A stretch of 64,000 nucleotides of DNA from Psychrobacter sp. ANT_WB68 (GTDB lineage: Bacteria > Pseudomonadota > Gammaproteobacteria > Pseudomonadales > Moraxellaceae): assembly GCF_008369115.1 (NCBI RefSeq), contig NZ_VOAZ01000003.1, positions 62,001-126,000 of the forward strand. The letters run 5' to 3'. Below, one piece after another: positions 47,032-56,214 of the stretch (position 1 is its first letter; each line of letters opens with the position of its first letter). Below the pieces are notes generated by a model, which saw nothing but the letters and a program-made list of their open reading frames with translations, was not told the DNA's origin and ran no database searches. A program made the position numbers and the translations under genes.

Positions 47032-47574
47032 TTACGCTTGTGGCGGCCACGGACGGTCAGCATCACTCACAATCCATTCTGCCACATAGCCGCTCGGTGG
47101 CAGTTTCCAATCTGATTGGTTTAAAGCTGCTAGTACGCGTGCGGTCTCGATCACCTTACCTTTTTCAGTCACGCCCGTCCGCAGTAGGGCCGATGAGCAA
47201 GGTTTGCCTTTGACCCACATCGATTGCTCAATATATATCCAGCGCTCATCGAAGCCGACGATTTTGGTCTTCATGGTGACTTTTTCAAAAGCACGAATGC
47301 GTTTGCGATATTGAATGGTACTGCCAGCAACGACCAAGCCCCAACGCTGCTTGAGTAGTTGGCTGCCAAGTCCACTACGCACAGCAAAATCGGTGCGCCC
47401 CATGTCATAAAGGGTCAGCACGCGACCATTATTCATCTCTAAGAAATTATCAATGTCTGTCAGCCGGCAGCGAAAGGTAATCTCACTGGTATCTTTAAAC
47501 GTCAGAGTATGGCCTTTTTTTACTTGTAGTGCGGCGTGGGCGATGGTGCTGGCATAACGGATAAATGGATACAT
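47032..47574 (-). CDS. Hotdog-fold acyl-CoA thioesterase-like protein
   Basis: 180 residues. The motif CRLTDIDNFLEMNNGRVLTLYDMGRTDFAVRSGL is the THEM6/4-hydroxybenzoyl-CoA thioesterase-like hotdog signature, with the catalytic Asp candidate in YDMGR, then RIRAFEKVTMKTKIVGFDERW. Substrate unknown. It is 55 bp downstream of the YheT gene on the same strand and possibly co-transcribed with it. Confidence 0.82.
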   Translation of the reverse strand: MYPFIRYASTIAHAALQVKKGHTLTFKDTSEITFRCRLTDIDNFLEMNNGRVLTLYDMGRTDFAVRSGLGSQLLKQRWGLVVAGSTIQYRKRIRAFEKVTMKTKIVGFDERWIYIEQSMWVKGKPCSSALLRTGVTEKGKVIETARVLAALNQSDWKLPPSGYVAEWIVSDADRPWPPQA

Positions 47575-47629
47575 AAAGCAATCTCAAACAGTTAGAGTTT
47601 AAATAGTAGGGTTAACGTTTGCCAAATTA

Positions 47630-48676
47630 TCAGTGCTTAGATGGTACACCAATATGGTTAAAGTAGGCGCTGACGGTTTCGGGTATCCAATTGATATCAA
47701 ATCTTGATTTTTTATAAAGATGAGGTGATTTGTCTTTATCAGCGTTATAACGAATAAAGCCCACATGCCCACCATGCTCAGTGTCTAAAATAGTGACACT
47801 GTCTGAGACATCGTTTGGTGTGGCGGTAAAACCAAGGAAAGGATCGTCTTTGGCACTAATTAATAATAAAGGCTTCGTCACTTTTATCAAATAAGGTAGT
47901 GCTGAAGAGGCTTGATAGTAGTGATTGTTAGAGCGGTAGCCATGACGCGGTGCGGTAAAGATATCATCAAAATCACTGATGCGATTGACCGCTTTGATCG
48001 AGTCGATCTCATCTTTAGTAATGTCGTTGGCCAAGGCTTTTTTGATAATGGGGTTGAGTAAGTAGGGCGTGTATATACGATGGCTCAAAAAGCTGTGCAT
48101 ACTAAGAGCAGCCGATGACATATCAACCGGCGCAGAAATCACAACAGCGCCTTGGCAGATTGCTTTGTTACCATATTCGCCCATATACTTTGCCAAGGCA
48201 TTACCACCAAGTGATACCCCAGCCGCATAAATATTGGCGTACTGCTGACTTAGATTTTGCAGGGCGTGATGCACTTCATCGGTATCACCCGCATTATAAA
48301 AAACTCTACCATTAGCAGGAATGCCGCCACAGCTGCGAAAGTGCGCCACGACAAAGTGCCAACCTTGCGCATGCATCTGATACGCCAAAGCACGCGCATA
48401 ATGGCTGTCGCTGCTACCTTCCATACCATGGAATAGCACGATTAATGGCGTTTGCTCAAGCTCAGCATTTTCTGCTGTTTTTATAGGATACGCATCATAA
48501 AAATCATAAGCGATGTCTGTTTCGGCAAGCGAGTCTTGTTTAATCACGCGTCGGTAAGTAGGCGCTTTAGGTGCAAAAAACTTCGGCAGGATACTTTGCA
48601 GGTGTGGATTGGTCAGCCAGAATGGCGGTTTAAAAGGCGCTGGCGAGAATGGTTTTGTCGACTTTGAGGTTGGCAT
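47630..48676 (-). CDS. YheT-family alpha/beta hydrolase
   Basis: 348 residues. The start PPFWLTNPHLQSILPKFF is the typical YheT N-terminal block; then PLIVLFHGMEGSSDSHYARALA, RSCGGIPANGRVFYNAGDTDEV, the nucleophile elbow GVSLGGNAL and EHGGHVGF with the His. Predicted esterase/lipase, cytoplasmic, no known substrate. The Shine-Dalgarno is weak. Confidence 0.88.
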   Translation of the reverse strand: MPTSKSTKPFSPAPFKPPFWLTNPHLQSILPKFFAPKAPTYRRVIKQDSLAETDIAYDFYDAYPIKTAENAELEQTPLIVLFHGMEGSSDSHYARALAYQMHAQGWHFVVAHFRSCGGIPANGRVFYNAGDTDEVHHALQNLSQQYANIYAAGVSLGGNALAKYMGEYGNKAICQGAVVISAPVDMSSAALSMHSFLSHRIYTPYLLNPIIKKALANDITKDEIDSIKAVNRISDFDDIFTAPRHGYRSNNHYYQASSALPYLIKVTKPLLLISAKDDPFLGFTATPNDVSDSVTILDTEHGGHVGFIRYNADKDKSPHLYKKSRFDINWIPETVSAYFNHIGVPSKH

Positions 48677-48797
48677 ATAGGGGTCTTATTTTAGGTTTGT
48701 TAAAAAATCGTCGTTAAAAATCAGTGCTTTATCATACCCACGGTCGTTGTCAAAACCAATGGTTTTCAGTGAACGCATGGTTACTCATCCAGTTTTA

Positions 48798-49391
48798 TCA
48801 CTCATCTAGTACACGTCCATCCATCGCAAGGCGTTCTTTTAAATGCTCTATATCTGCCTCAGCAAGCGTCACAGTCAATGTCACTTTTTTACTATAATCG
48901 ACATTATCGATACGGCCGTTTAAACTTTCGACGATATAGCGACATTGCGCTTCAGTCGCAAATTCTGCCAATATCTGTACTTGCGCCATCGCTACATAGG
49001 GCAGTAATATCATCTCATCGACCGCTGCTTGAGCCGAGCCTGCATAGGCACGAGTTAGGCCGCCAGCACCGAGTTTGATACCACCGAAATAACGTACCAC
49101 GATGATAATGACGTTACCGATAGCTTTGTGCTGTAAGACATTTAGTATCGGTCGTCCTGCGGTGCCATTGGGCTCGCCATCATCATCGAAGCCTGCGCTG
49201 GTGGTGTTATTGGGGTCACCAATGATGTATGCCCAGCAGTGATGGTGGGCGTCGGCATATTGTTGACGTAACTGTTCCACGTGAAACATCGCTTCTTCAC
49301 GTGAATTGACCGGATAAGCGTAGGCAATAAACTCAGATTTCTTGATTTCTAAGCGGGCAGTGACTGCTTGTTTTAGCGTTTGATAGTTCAT
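48798..49391 (-). CDS. YigZ/IMPACT-family protein
   Basis: 197 residues, full-length for the family: KKSEFIAYAYPVNSREEAMFHVEQLRQQYADAHHHCWAY, FDDDGEPNGTAGRPILN and IVVRYFGGIKLGAGGLTRAY. Bacterial members are linked to ribosome-related stress responses, but the mechanism is not settled. A canonical parS site (49273-49288) is embedded in the coding sequence at the MFHVEQL part. Confidence 0.92.
   Translation of the reverse strand: MNYQTLKQAVTARLEIKKSEFIAYAYPVNSREEAMFHVEQLRQQYADAHHHCWAYIIGDPNNTTSAGFDDDGEPNGTAGRPILNVLQHKAIGNVIIIVVRYFGGIKLGAGGLTRAYAGSAQAAVDEMILLPYVAMAQVQILAEFATEAQCRYIVESLNGRIDNVDYSKKVTLTVTLAEADIEHLKERLAMDGRVLDE
49273..49288. other. Exact consensus parS site in the yigZ-like gene
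   Basis: TGTTCCACGTGAAACA is a perfect 16-base match to the parS consensus TGTTNCACGTGAAACA. It is about 38 kb from the oriC candidate. Confidence 0.85.
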
Positions 49392-49587
49392 ATTTCATCA
49401 GGCTTAGGTTGGATATGGTAAACTTGTCTGACTTTCACTGTTGTCTGTATTTGACGTAGTGTTCATTAATTTTTTATTATAGTACCATTTCTAACCAGTG
49501 AAGATAGCGAGCAGGCCACGCCTGAATGCGAATGACGTTGGCTTCTGATTTAGGATTGGTAACATAAAACTGATGGTAGTAAATAGT

Positions 49588-50292
49588 ATGCGTTTAGATA
49601 AATTTATTAGTAAAGCCACTGAGCTGTCGCGTAAAGAATCGAAAAAGATTCTGCACGCTGGTGAAGTGACGGTAAATGACACTGTGGTCAAAGATCCAGG
49701 CTTACATGTCGATATCGTCAACGATGAGGTAATTTGGGCGGGGGAGCCATTATCGGTCGCGGCGGGCAGTCGTTATATTCTATTACATAAGCCTGAAGGT
49801 TTTGAATGTACGCTTAAAGTGAAAGAACATCCTATCGTCACTGAGCTGATTGCCGTACCAGAGCTTGGCAGCTTACGTATTGCGGGTCGCCTCGATGTCG
49901 ATACCACGGGTGCGTTGTTAATCAGTGATGATGGTAAATGGTTGCACCGTGTGACCAGTCCTAAGCACGAACATGCAAAAATCTATGAGCTGACTTTGGC
50001 TGATCCAATGGATGAAGCGGCGCAAGCCAATGCGGTCAAAGAAGTCGCTGAAGGCATTCTTTTAGAAGGCGAGCACGAAGAGACCAAGCCTGCGATTCTT
50101 GAATTCATCGATGAAACTCATGCGCGTTTAATCTTAGAGCAAGGTAAATATCATCAAGTTAAACGTATGATGGGTTACTTTGGCAATAGAGTGACTGAGC
50201 TACATCGCGCCAGTATTGGTCATATCAACTTGGATGGCTTGGATAAAGGGGACAGTCGTTTCCTAACCCCCGAAGAAGTCGCCAAATTCTAA
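49588..50292 (+). CDS. rsuA: 16S rRNA pseudouridine-516 synthase RsuA
   Basis: 234 residues. An S4 RNA-binding domain (MRLDKFISKATELSRKESKKIL) is followed by the pseudouridine synthase domain, with YILLHKPEGFECT, catalytic Asp in GRLDVDTTGALL and EGKYHQVKRM-type motif EQGKYHQVKRMMGYFGN. The ATG at 49588 starts directly at the S4 domain; an ATG at 49573 adds five residues. RsuA is favoured over RluE/RluB by length and the C-terminal part. Confidence 0.9.
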   Translation: MRLDKFISKATELSRKESKKILHAGEVTVNDTVVKDPGLHVDIVNDEVIWAGEPLSVAAGSRYILLHKPEGFECTLKVKEHPIVTELIAVPELGSLRIAGRLDVDTTGALLISDDGKWLHRVTSPKHEHAKIYELTLADPMDEAAQANAVKEVAEGILLEGEHEETKPAILEFIDETHARLILEQGKYHQVKRMMGYFGNRVTELHRASIGHINLDGLDKGDSRFLTPEEVAKF

Positions 50293-50341
50293 ATTTGTGT
50301 GCTATGAGATTTAAAATAGCCCATTAAAATGATTTTTGCAA

Positions 50342-50375
50342 AATCAGCAGCCACTCACAGTGTGCTGCTTTTTGC
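50342..50375 (+). terminator. Terminator after rsuA
   Basis: GCAGC and GCTGC pair, extended by ACT/AGT inside with a small bulge, followed by a run of five Ts. Confidence 0.6.
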
Positions 50376-50617
50376 TGTCCGTTATTTGCCTTGGTTATTT
50401 CTACCAGCCGTCTGTGTTGCCTATCTCTTAAAGCTCAGTAGCAGTTTTGCAAAATTAACTGTTTGAGGCTTTGCAAAATACTCACATGTGCTACAGTCCG
50501 TTTATTATTTTTAATCTATGTTTTTACATAATATAGTTGTCTTTATTAATAGCGCAATGTTTTGATATGCCTTTTATTAAACACAGCTGCTATCAAAAAC
50601 CAGATAGGATGGTCTCT

Positions 50618-51679
50618 GTGAAATTACTTGTATTAAAACCCGCCAGCCTGATTACTGCCACGTTATTGGCAACCACGGCTTGCGCGCAGCCAAGCACTAC
50701 TGAGGCTGTTCATAAAAACGTCAGCCAAGCGACTCAAAGTACAAAAGTGTCTGGTACCGTTAGTAAAGCTATTGATAGTCAATTACGTCAACTGCTCATC
50801 CAAGCCGGTATCAAAACGCAAATTACCTCTATCGTACCTTCTAAGCTGCCCAATATGTATCAGGTCAATTTGGCTGGTCAATTGCCGCTGCATATTACCG
50901 AAGATGGCAAATACGTGATTCAAGGCGAGCTACAAAAGAACCCCAGCGAACGGCTAGTAACCAAAATCCCAGCGCGTAGTAGTGCGCAAGTCGGCAAACC
51001 TGTCAGCGCCAGCGTCAAGTCTGACATCCTAGCCAATATGAGTGCGCTGAAAAACATGAGTGCCAAAACGCCGTTCTTTTATACCGCTGTACCGGGTGTT
51101 ATTTGGGGTGCTACCTTAGAAGGTGTGCCTTTTTTACTGTCAGATGATGCGCAGTATATTACCGATGGCGAGATATCAGTGATTGAAAATGGTCAGTTTA
51201 TTGGGCTCGATCAAGAGTTTGAAAAGCGCAAAAATCAGTCTGTATTTGCGACCTTAGATGAAAGCCATCTGATTAATTATCCAGCGACTGGCGCTGAAAA
51301 AGCGGTTATTTACGTGGCCAACGACGTCAATTGCCCGTACTGCCGCCGATTACATCAGCAGTTACCGATGCTTAACGCCAAAGGTGTGACGGTAAAAACC
51401 ATTGGCTATCCGATATATGAGCAATCGCCTGAGCAAATGCGTGGTATCTGGTGTCAAGGTAGTGAAGACAGCCGCCGTAGCGCTTTTGATAAGGCTATGT
51501 TACAGGGAAAAATGACACCTGCACCAGCAAGTTGTGACGTCGATTATGTCACTCCTAACCGCGAAAAAGCCGCTGGTTTGGCAGTGATGGCAACACCTGC
51601 TATTTACCGTGAAGATGGTGTCCTTTTTCAAGCCAGTTTTGAGAGCCCTGAGTTTTTAGAGTTTTTGGGCGTAGAATAG
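50618..51679 (+). CDS. DsbC/DsbG-like thiol:disulfide interchange protein, N-terminally extended
   Basis: Periplasmic or lipid-anchored disulfide isomerase. AGGA eight bases before the GTG at 50618 favours that start (353 residues); the frame is open from 50537. The signal region KLLVLKPASLITATLLATTAC resembles a lipoprotein signal with Cys near 24, though the box is not ideal. The DsbC-type dimerisation domain appears twice-like (about 60-110 and 150-205), before a thioredoxin fold with active site CPYC at about 239-242 and cis-Pro in ATPAIY. It is longer than E. coli DsbC by about 100 residues. Confidence 0.85.
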   Translation: MKLLVLKPASLITATLLATTACAQPSTTEAVHKNVSQATQSTKVSGTVSKAIDSQLRQLLIQAGIKTQITSIVPSKLPNMYQVNLAGQLPLHITEDGKYVIQGELQKNPSERLVTKIPARSSAQVGKPVSASVKSDILANMSALKNMSAKTPFFYTAVPGVIWGATLEGVPFLLSDDAQYITDGEISVIENGQFIGLDQEFEKRKNQSVFATLDESHLINYPATGAEKAVIYVANDVNCPYCRRLHQQLPMLNAKGVTVKTIGYPIYEQSPEQMRGIWCQGSEDSRRSAFDKAMLQGKMTPAPASCDVDYVTPNREKAAGLAVMATPAIYREDGVLFQASFESPEFLEFLGVE

Positions 51680-51742
51680 CTGGTTTAGCTATTCTCAAAC
51701 GTAGATTTATCGTATAAATTGCTGTATGAAAATGATTAAGCC

Positions 51743-51779
51743 AAAACCGCCCTATGAACATAGCTCATAGGGCGGTTTT
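51743..51779. terminator. Strong bidirectional terminator
   Basis: AAAACCGCCCTATGA and its exact complement form a 15-bp stem around a 7-nt loop, with Ts beyond, between the convergent DsbC-like and DUF2939 genes. Confidence 0.9.
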
Positions 51780-51823
51780 TTTGCGCCTAACAGTTGATGG
51801 TAGCAAGTCTATTATGGCAACAA

Positions 51824-52477
51824 CTATTGTGGCAAGACGATATTGACGATTTTCCAAGCAATTAAACCGTCTCGCTGCATCTCGATAGTGAGCGGGTAGC
51901 CTTTCACTTGACCGCTAATAGTAAAGCAATTAATACCGCAATAGCCCAATGTTGGCTTATCACTATCCGTGCCTTGCGCCGCTTGTTTTTCAAGTTCTGC
52001 CGCTTGTTTATCCATAATTTGCTGCATTTGATTTTTAACCACTGCATTGATGTCGCCGCGATTGATGATTAAGTTTTGAATCAAGTTTTTTAAATCGACT
52101 TGATTACTGGCGATTGCCCATGCGGCGGCAAGCTCTTTGGTGGCGGTGTTGGCCTGACCTTGGGTGTTGATGACTTTTTCAATGTTTTGCGGGGTAATCG
52201 CACCGTCGACTGCTTGGGTAATAAAACCATTTGCTGCCTCTATTAATGGCGCCCCGCCGAGTTCTGCGACCAACGGATATTTGGTCATAGTCATAGCAAA
52301 TTGACTGATCAATTGATTTTGGATACTCGGTCGTACTTGCTCATAATCGATAGCCGCCGCGACAGTCGCGCCATTTTTGGCGTCGTAGGCGTTTTTAAGC
52401 TGATAAGCGCTATAGTAAGGCGAACCGCCATAAACAGCGACTGCAATGACAATCAATAAAACAATCAGCTTTTTCAT
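51824..52477 (-). CDS. DUF2939-domain protein
   Basis: 217 residues with an N-terminal signal or anchor helix (LIVLLIVIAVAVYGGSPYYSAYQLKNAYDAKNG), then DYEQVRPSIQNQLISQF, the pattern of DUF2939. Two Cys in LGYCGINC-like context (YCGINCF) may form a disulfide. Exported, function unknown. No operon partner. Confidence 0.8.
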   Translation of the reverse strand: MKKLIVLLIVIAVAVYGGSPYYSAYQLKNAYDAKNGATVAAAIDYEQVRPSIQNQLISQFAMTMTKYPLVAELGGAPLIEAANGFITQAVDGAITPQNIEKVINTQGQANTATKELAAAWAIASNQVDLKNLIQNLIINRGDINAVVKNQMQQIMDKQAAELEKQAAQGTDSDKPTLGYCGINCFTISGQVKGYPLTIEMQRDGLIAWKIVNIVLPQ

Positions 52478-52888
52478 AAAAAATGCTACCTTATCGCAAA
52501 CTTAAAATTTTTTAATATAAATGACCACAAACTTGGACGATAAATACTAGCATGGCTTAATCATATTACGGTATGAAAACCTTTGTTCAATCCTTAATAA
52601 ATCCTTTTTTAAAGTGCTTCAGGCATCATAAGTGAGAATTTCGCCATCCCAGCGCTTGATAAATCACACTGGCATCTCCATAAATAGCGCAAACTTTTAA
52701 TAATTGATTTGGCTAAGCAGCATCCCGCCGTATTCGCTTGCAAGATTCATAAATTATCTTCTTTGCCTTCGCATATTTCACTGTGTTTCATGTGAAACCT
52801 TTTAGTGCGAGTATAGGCAGTATTAGGATAATTGACTCGGGTTGATGAATCGACCGATCGGTGGACTGTGAAGACGAGAGGAGAGCCC
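52478..52888. other. 411-bp divergent region upstream of dnaJ
   Basis: No gene. It contains a TG-centre parS-like site (52785-52798) and a palindrome CCGATCGG at about 52854-52861 in the dnaJ leader. A heat-shock promoter was looked for but no convincing match can be called. Confidence 0.45.
52785..52798. other. parS-like site, TG-centre variant, upstream of dnaJ
   Basis: GTTTCATGTGAAAC preceded by T, 91 bp before the dnaJ start codon. Confidence 0.5.
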
Positions 52889-54019
52889 ATGAGTAAGCGC
52901 GATTTTTATGAAGTATTAGGTGTCAGTAAGACCGCTGACAGCAAGGAAATTAAGCGAGCCTACCGCAAGCTGGCCATGAAATATCATCCAGACCGTAACT
53001 CTGAAGATCCCGATGCCGAAGATAAGTTTAAAGAAGCATCGATGGCTTATGAGGTGTTGAGCAACGAAGAAAAACGCTCAGCTTATGACCGTATGGGTCA
53101 TGCCGCTTTTGAAAACGGTATGGGCGGCGGCGGTTTCGGCGGCGGCGGTGGTAACTTCCAAGATATCTTTGGTGATATCTTTGGCAACTTTGGCGATATC
53201 TTTGGTCAATCGCGTGGCGGTGGTGGACGTTCGCGCCGCGGCTCAGACCTGCGTTATGTGATTGAGCTGACCTTAGAAGAAGCGGTGCGCGGTTGCAAAA
53301 AAGAAATCAGCTTTACCGCCCCTGCGCCTTGCGATACCTGTGATGGTAAAGGCGCCAAAGATGCCTCTGATATCGTCACTTGTCAGACCTGTCATGGTCA
53401 GGGTCAAGTGCGTATGCAGCAAGGATTTTTTGCGGTGCAGCAAGCGTGCCCACAGTGTGGCGGCTCTGGTAAACAGATTAAAAACCCTTGCTCTGACTGT
53501 CATGGTAATGGTGTTAAAGACAAATCACGTACGCTTGAAGTGTCTATCCCAGCAGGCGTCGATGATGGTGACCGCGTGCGTTTAGCGGGTGAAGGTGAGG
53601 CGGGCGGTGCAGGTGTGCAAAACGGTGATTTATACGTCGAAGTACGCGTCAAACCGCATGATGTCTTTACCCGTCAAGGTGCTGATCTTTATATGGATGT
53701 GCCAGTTAGTATCACCGATGCGGCACTCGGTAAAGAAGTTGAAATTCCAACCTTAGATGGCAAAGTAAAAATCAAGGTCGCTGAAGGCACGCAAAGTGGT
53801 AAATTATTGCGTGTACGCGGTAAAGGTGTGACGCCAGTACGCACCACCATGAAAGGTGATTTGATTTGCCGTGTGGTCATCGAGACGCCAGTAAATCTGA
53901 CTCGTGAGCAAAAAGATTTGTTGCGTCAATTCCAAGATACGTTAGATGGTGATAGCAAGCATCAGCAGTCACCCCATAAGAAATCATTCTTTAAAAAGAT
54001 TGGCGACTTGTTTGATTAA
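52889..54019 (+). CDS. dnaJ: Chaperone protein DnaJ
   Basis: Hsp40 co-chaperone of DnaK. It is 376 residues from the ATG at 52889, strongly supported by GAGGAGA. J domain 1-70 with His33-Pro34-Asp35, a Gly/Phe-rich region (about 74-118), and four zinc-finger repeats CxxCxGxG ([32 protein letters not shown]), then the C-terminal substrate-binding domains. dnaK is not adjacent within the window, unlike in many relatives; dapB follows after a terminator. Confidence 0.97.
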   Translation: MSKRDFYEVLGVSKTADSKEIKRAYRKLAMKYHPDRNSEDPDAEDKFKEASMAYEVLSNEEKRSAYDRMGHAAFENGMGGGGFGGGGGNFQDIFGDIFGNFGDIFGQSRGGGGRSRRGSDLRYVIELTLEEAVRGCKKEISFTAPAPCDTCDGKGAKDASDIVTCQTCHGQGQVRMQQGFFAVQQACPQCGGSGKQIKNPCSDCHGNGVKDKSRTLEVSIPAGVDDGDRVRLAGEGEAGGAGVQNGDLYVEVRVKPHDVFTRQGADLYMDVPVSITDAALGKEVEIPTLDGKVKIKVAEGTQSGKLLRVRGKGVTPVRTTMKGDLICRVVIETPVNLTREQKDLLRQFQDTLDGDSKHQQSPHKKSFFKKIGDLFD

Positions 54020-54091
54020 CGCTGTGTATGGCTGAATCGCTATATTTAAAGCAAATAGCTAAAATAAGCCGCTCAAATAAGCAGTTATGCT

Positions 54092-54123
54092 AACCCAGAA
54101 GTTTCATGTGGAACCTCTGGGTT
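54092..54123 (+). terminator. Terminator after dnaJ with a parS-like loop
   Basis: AACCCAGA and TCTGGGTT form the stem, extended by GTT/AAC, and a T-run follows. The upper part is GTTTCATGTGGAAC (54101-54114), a parS-like palindrome with one extra base change. Confidence 0.8.
54101..54114. other. parS-like site inside the dnaJ terminator
   Basis: GTTTCATGTGGAAC differs from the TG-centre variant at one position; it doubles as the upper stem and loop of the terminator. Confidence 0.4.
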
Positions 54124-54229
54124 TTTTAATGAGCGTATAAAAAGCCACTCGTGCAGTGATATTTGCTAAACTTATGATAAATAATATGTATCAATCCCCT
54201 TATTAAAAATGAAGCATTTAGGAAAAACT

Positions 54230-55072
54230 ATGACTCAGCAAGCAGAAAAAAAAGAGCAGAAACAAGCTATTAAAGTCGGTGTCATCGGTGCCGGTGGGCG
54301 TATGGGGCGTATGCTTATCGAAGCCGTCCAAGACAATCCACAAACGACACTTAATGCAGCGATTGAACGTCAAGGGTCAAGTCTCGTTGGTGCCGATGCT
54401 GGCGAAGTCGCCGCTATCGGACGCTTGGATGTGCAGATTGTTGATGACCTAGAAGCAGTTATTAATGACATTGATGTGCTCATTGATTTTAGTTTGCCTG
54501 ATGCCACTGAACAAAATATGCAAATCTGCGCAGCAAATAACGTCGCCATGGTCATCGGTACAACAGGCTTTAATGAGCAGCAAGAGCAAGTATTGGCAAA
54601 AGCGAGCGAGCAGATAGCTATCGTCTATGCAGGTAATTATTCAACAGGCGTTAATCTGTCATTAAAATTGCTAGGTATGGCGGCAAAAGCATTTGGCACT
54701 GATGCTGATGTAGAGGTCATCGAAGCCCATCATAAGCATAAAATCGATGCGCCATCTGGTACGGCTTATATGATGGCAGAAGCCGTCGCAGAAGCTCGTG
54801 GCCAAAATTTAAAAGACGTTGCCGTTTATGGCCGCGAAGGACAAACTGGCGCGCGTGAAGCAGGGACCATCGGTATTCATGCGATTCGCGGCGGTGAAAT
54901 CATCGGTGATCATACCGTGATGTTTATCGCTGATGGGGAAGTGGTTGAAATTACCCACCGTGCGCGTGCGCGTATGACCTTTGCAGCTGGTGCGGTACGT
55001 GCGGCTACTTGGGTTATTAAGCAGGAAGTTGGTCAATATAATATGCAAGATGTTTTAGGCTTAAATGACTAA
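54230..55072 (+). CDS. dapB: 4-hydroxy-tetrahydrodipicolinate reductase
   Basis: NAD(P)H-dependent step in lysine/diaminopimelate synthesis. It has 280 residues from the ATG at 54230 (AGGA about seven bases upstream). NAD motif VGVIGAGGRMGRMLIEA, the catalytic block EVIEAHHKHKIDAPSGTA, and EITHRARARMTFAAGAVRAA near the end. The first 15 residues are Gln/Lys/Glu-rich and variable. Supports a DAP-type peptidoglycan, consistent with mpl at 59-60 kb. Confidence 0.97.
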   Translation: MTQQAEKKEQKQAIKVGVIGAGGRMGRMLIEAVQDNPQTTLNAAIERQGSSLVGADAGEVAAIGRLDVQIVDDLEAVINDIDVLIDFSLPDATEQNMQICAANNVAMVIGTTGFNEQQEQVLAKASEQIAIVYAGNYSTGVNLSLKLLGMAAKAFGTDADVEVIEAHHKHKIDAPSGTAYMMAEAVAEARGQNLKDVAVYGREGQTGAREAGTIGIHAIRGGEIIGDHTVMFIADGEVVEITHRARARMTFAAGAVRAATWVIKQEVGQYNMQDVLGLND

Positions 55073-55160
55073 AGCTTAAAGGATTAAGGTTTTTTGCTTA
55101 TGGTTTGGTAGCTGCTGAGTATGGCTCTTGATAGCGTTTACCTATTGCTAGAGGTCGATT

Positions 55161-56096
55161 ATGAATAAGTTTAGTGAAAATCTAATAGCGAGTTTTGGTC
55201 GCACGGTGGCTATACTTAACACTATTAAAAATATAAAAACTGCCAGAAGCATAAGTTATGCGCGCTCGATAGCGTTTGCTCTAAGTTTAGCTTCATTACC
55301 AATAGTTGTACAAGCGGCCGCTTATCAAACCTATGTGATTCATACTTATGGCGGTGAAAGCTTATTACCAGCGGTTCGTCAGCAGTTAGATGCGAGTCGC
55401 GATGGCGGCACGGTCACGACGTATCAAGATAAACTGATATTGCATACCACTGCTGTTAACTATCAAACTGTCCAACAGTTACTGAGGCAGATTGATGGTC
55501 AGTCACAAGCGTTGACCGTTGCTGTGCGTGTCGGTAGCAATAGCGATTCCCAAAGTAATATCCAACAAGGTCAGGTCATTATTAGCAATCGTGGTATTCA
55601 AGGCGCAGGCGTTATTAACCAGCGTAACAGTCAGCAGCAAGGTAATAATTTATATCAAGTGCAAACGCTGTCTGGTAGTGCGGCGAGCATCAGTACAGGC
55701 ACGCTTTATTCACTAAGCCAAACCCATATTGCCAATAGCTATCCAGCCTATAACCGCTCGTCCGGACAGATTGTTATTCAGCAGCAAGTATTATTACCAA
55801 CGACGCAAGGGATTGCCGTTACGCCAAGGCTACTACCAAATGGGCAAGTAGAAGTAACATTAACCCAAGTAGAAGAACAGCTCGTGCGCGCTAATCCTTC
55901 TTATAATCGTTATGGTTATAATAATAACAGTAGCGTGCAAGGGCAAAGATTAAATAGCACCATCATCGTGCCACGCGGGCAATGGGTCAATATTGGACAA
56001 ATTTCGCAAAACAACCAAACCCAGAGCTCAGGTTATGGCAGTAATCGCACGCTGAGTAGCAGTAATAGCGTGCCGATTTCGCTCTTAGTGCAGTAG
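55161..56096 (+). CDS. Secretin-like exported protein
   Basis: 311 residues. A long basic N-terminus leads to a signal-peptide helix (SIAFALSLASLPIVVQA, cleavage after QAAA). A short secretin-N-like segment (TVTTYQDKLILHTTAVNYQTVQQLLRQIDG, about 85-115) is followed by a Gln/Asn/Ser-rich stretch and a secretin-beta-like part (QGIAVTPRLLPNGQVEVTLTQVEEQ; STIIVPRGQWVNIGQISQ). It is far shorter than a true secretin and no secretion genes are nearby. Function unknown; possibly a periplasmic or outer-membrane protein. AGAGG precedes the ATG. Confidence 0.65.
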   Translation: MNKFSENLIASFGRTVAILNTIKNIKTARSISYARSIAFALSLASLPIVVQAAAYQTYVIHTYGGESLLPAVRQQLDASRDGGTVTTYQDKLILHTTAVNYQTVQQLLRQIDGQSQALTVAVRVGSNSDSQSNIQQGQVIISNRGIQGAGVINQRNSQQQGNNLYQVQTLSGSAASISTGTLYSLSQTHIANSYPAYNRSSGQIVIQQQVLLPTTQGIAVTPRLLPNGQVEVTLTQVEEQLVRANPSYNRYGYNNNSSVQGQRLNSTIIVPRGQWVNIGQISQNNQTQSSGYGSNRTLSSSNSVPISLLVQ

Positions 56097-56155
56097 CGAA
56101 TGACTGTTTACTGCATCTGGTTAGTTAGTAACGTCAATAAACAAACAAACATAAA

Positions 56156-56190
56156 AAAGCGCAGCACTGCTTATCACAGTACCGCGCTTT
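56156..56190. terminator. Terminator between the secretin-like and ODC genes
   Basis: AAAGCGC and GCGCTTT pair with a partly paired interior (ACTG/CAGT) at a convergent junction. Confidence 0.7.
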
Positions 56191-56214
56191 GAATTGACAT
56201 TGATTGTTTAAAAA

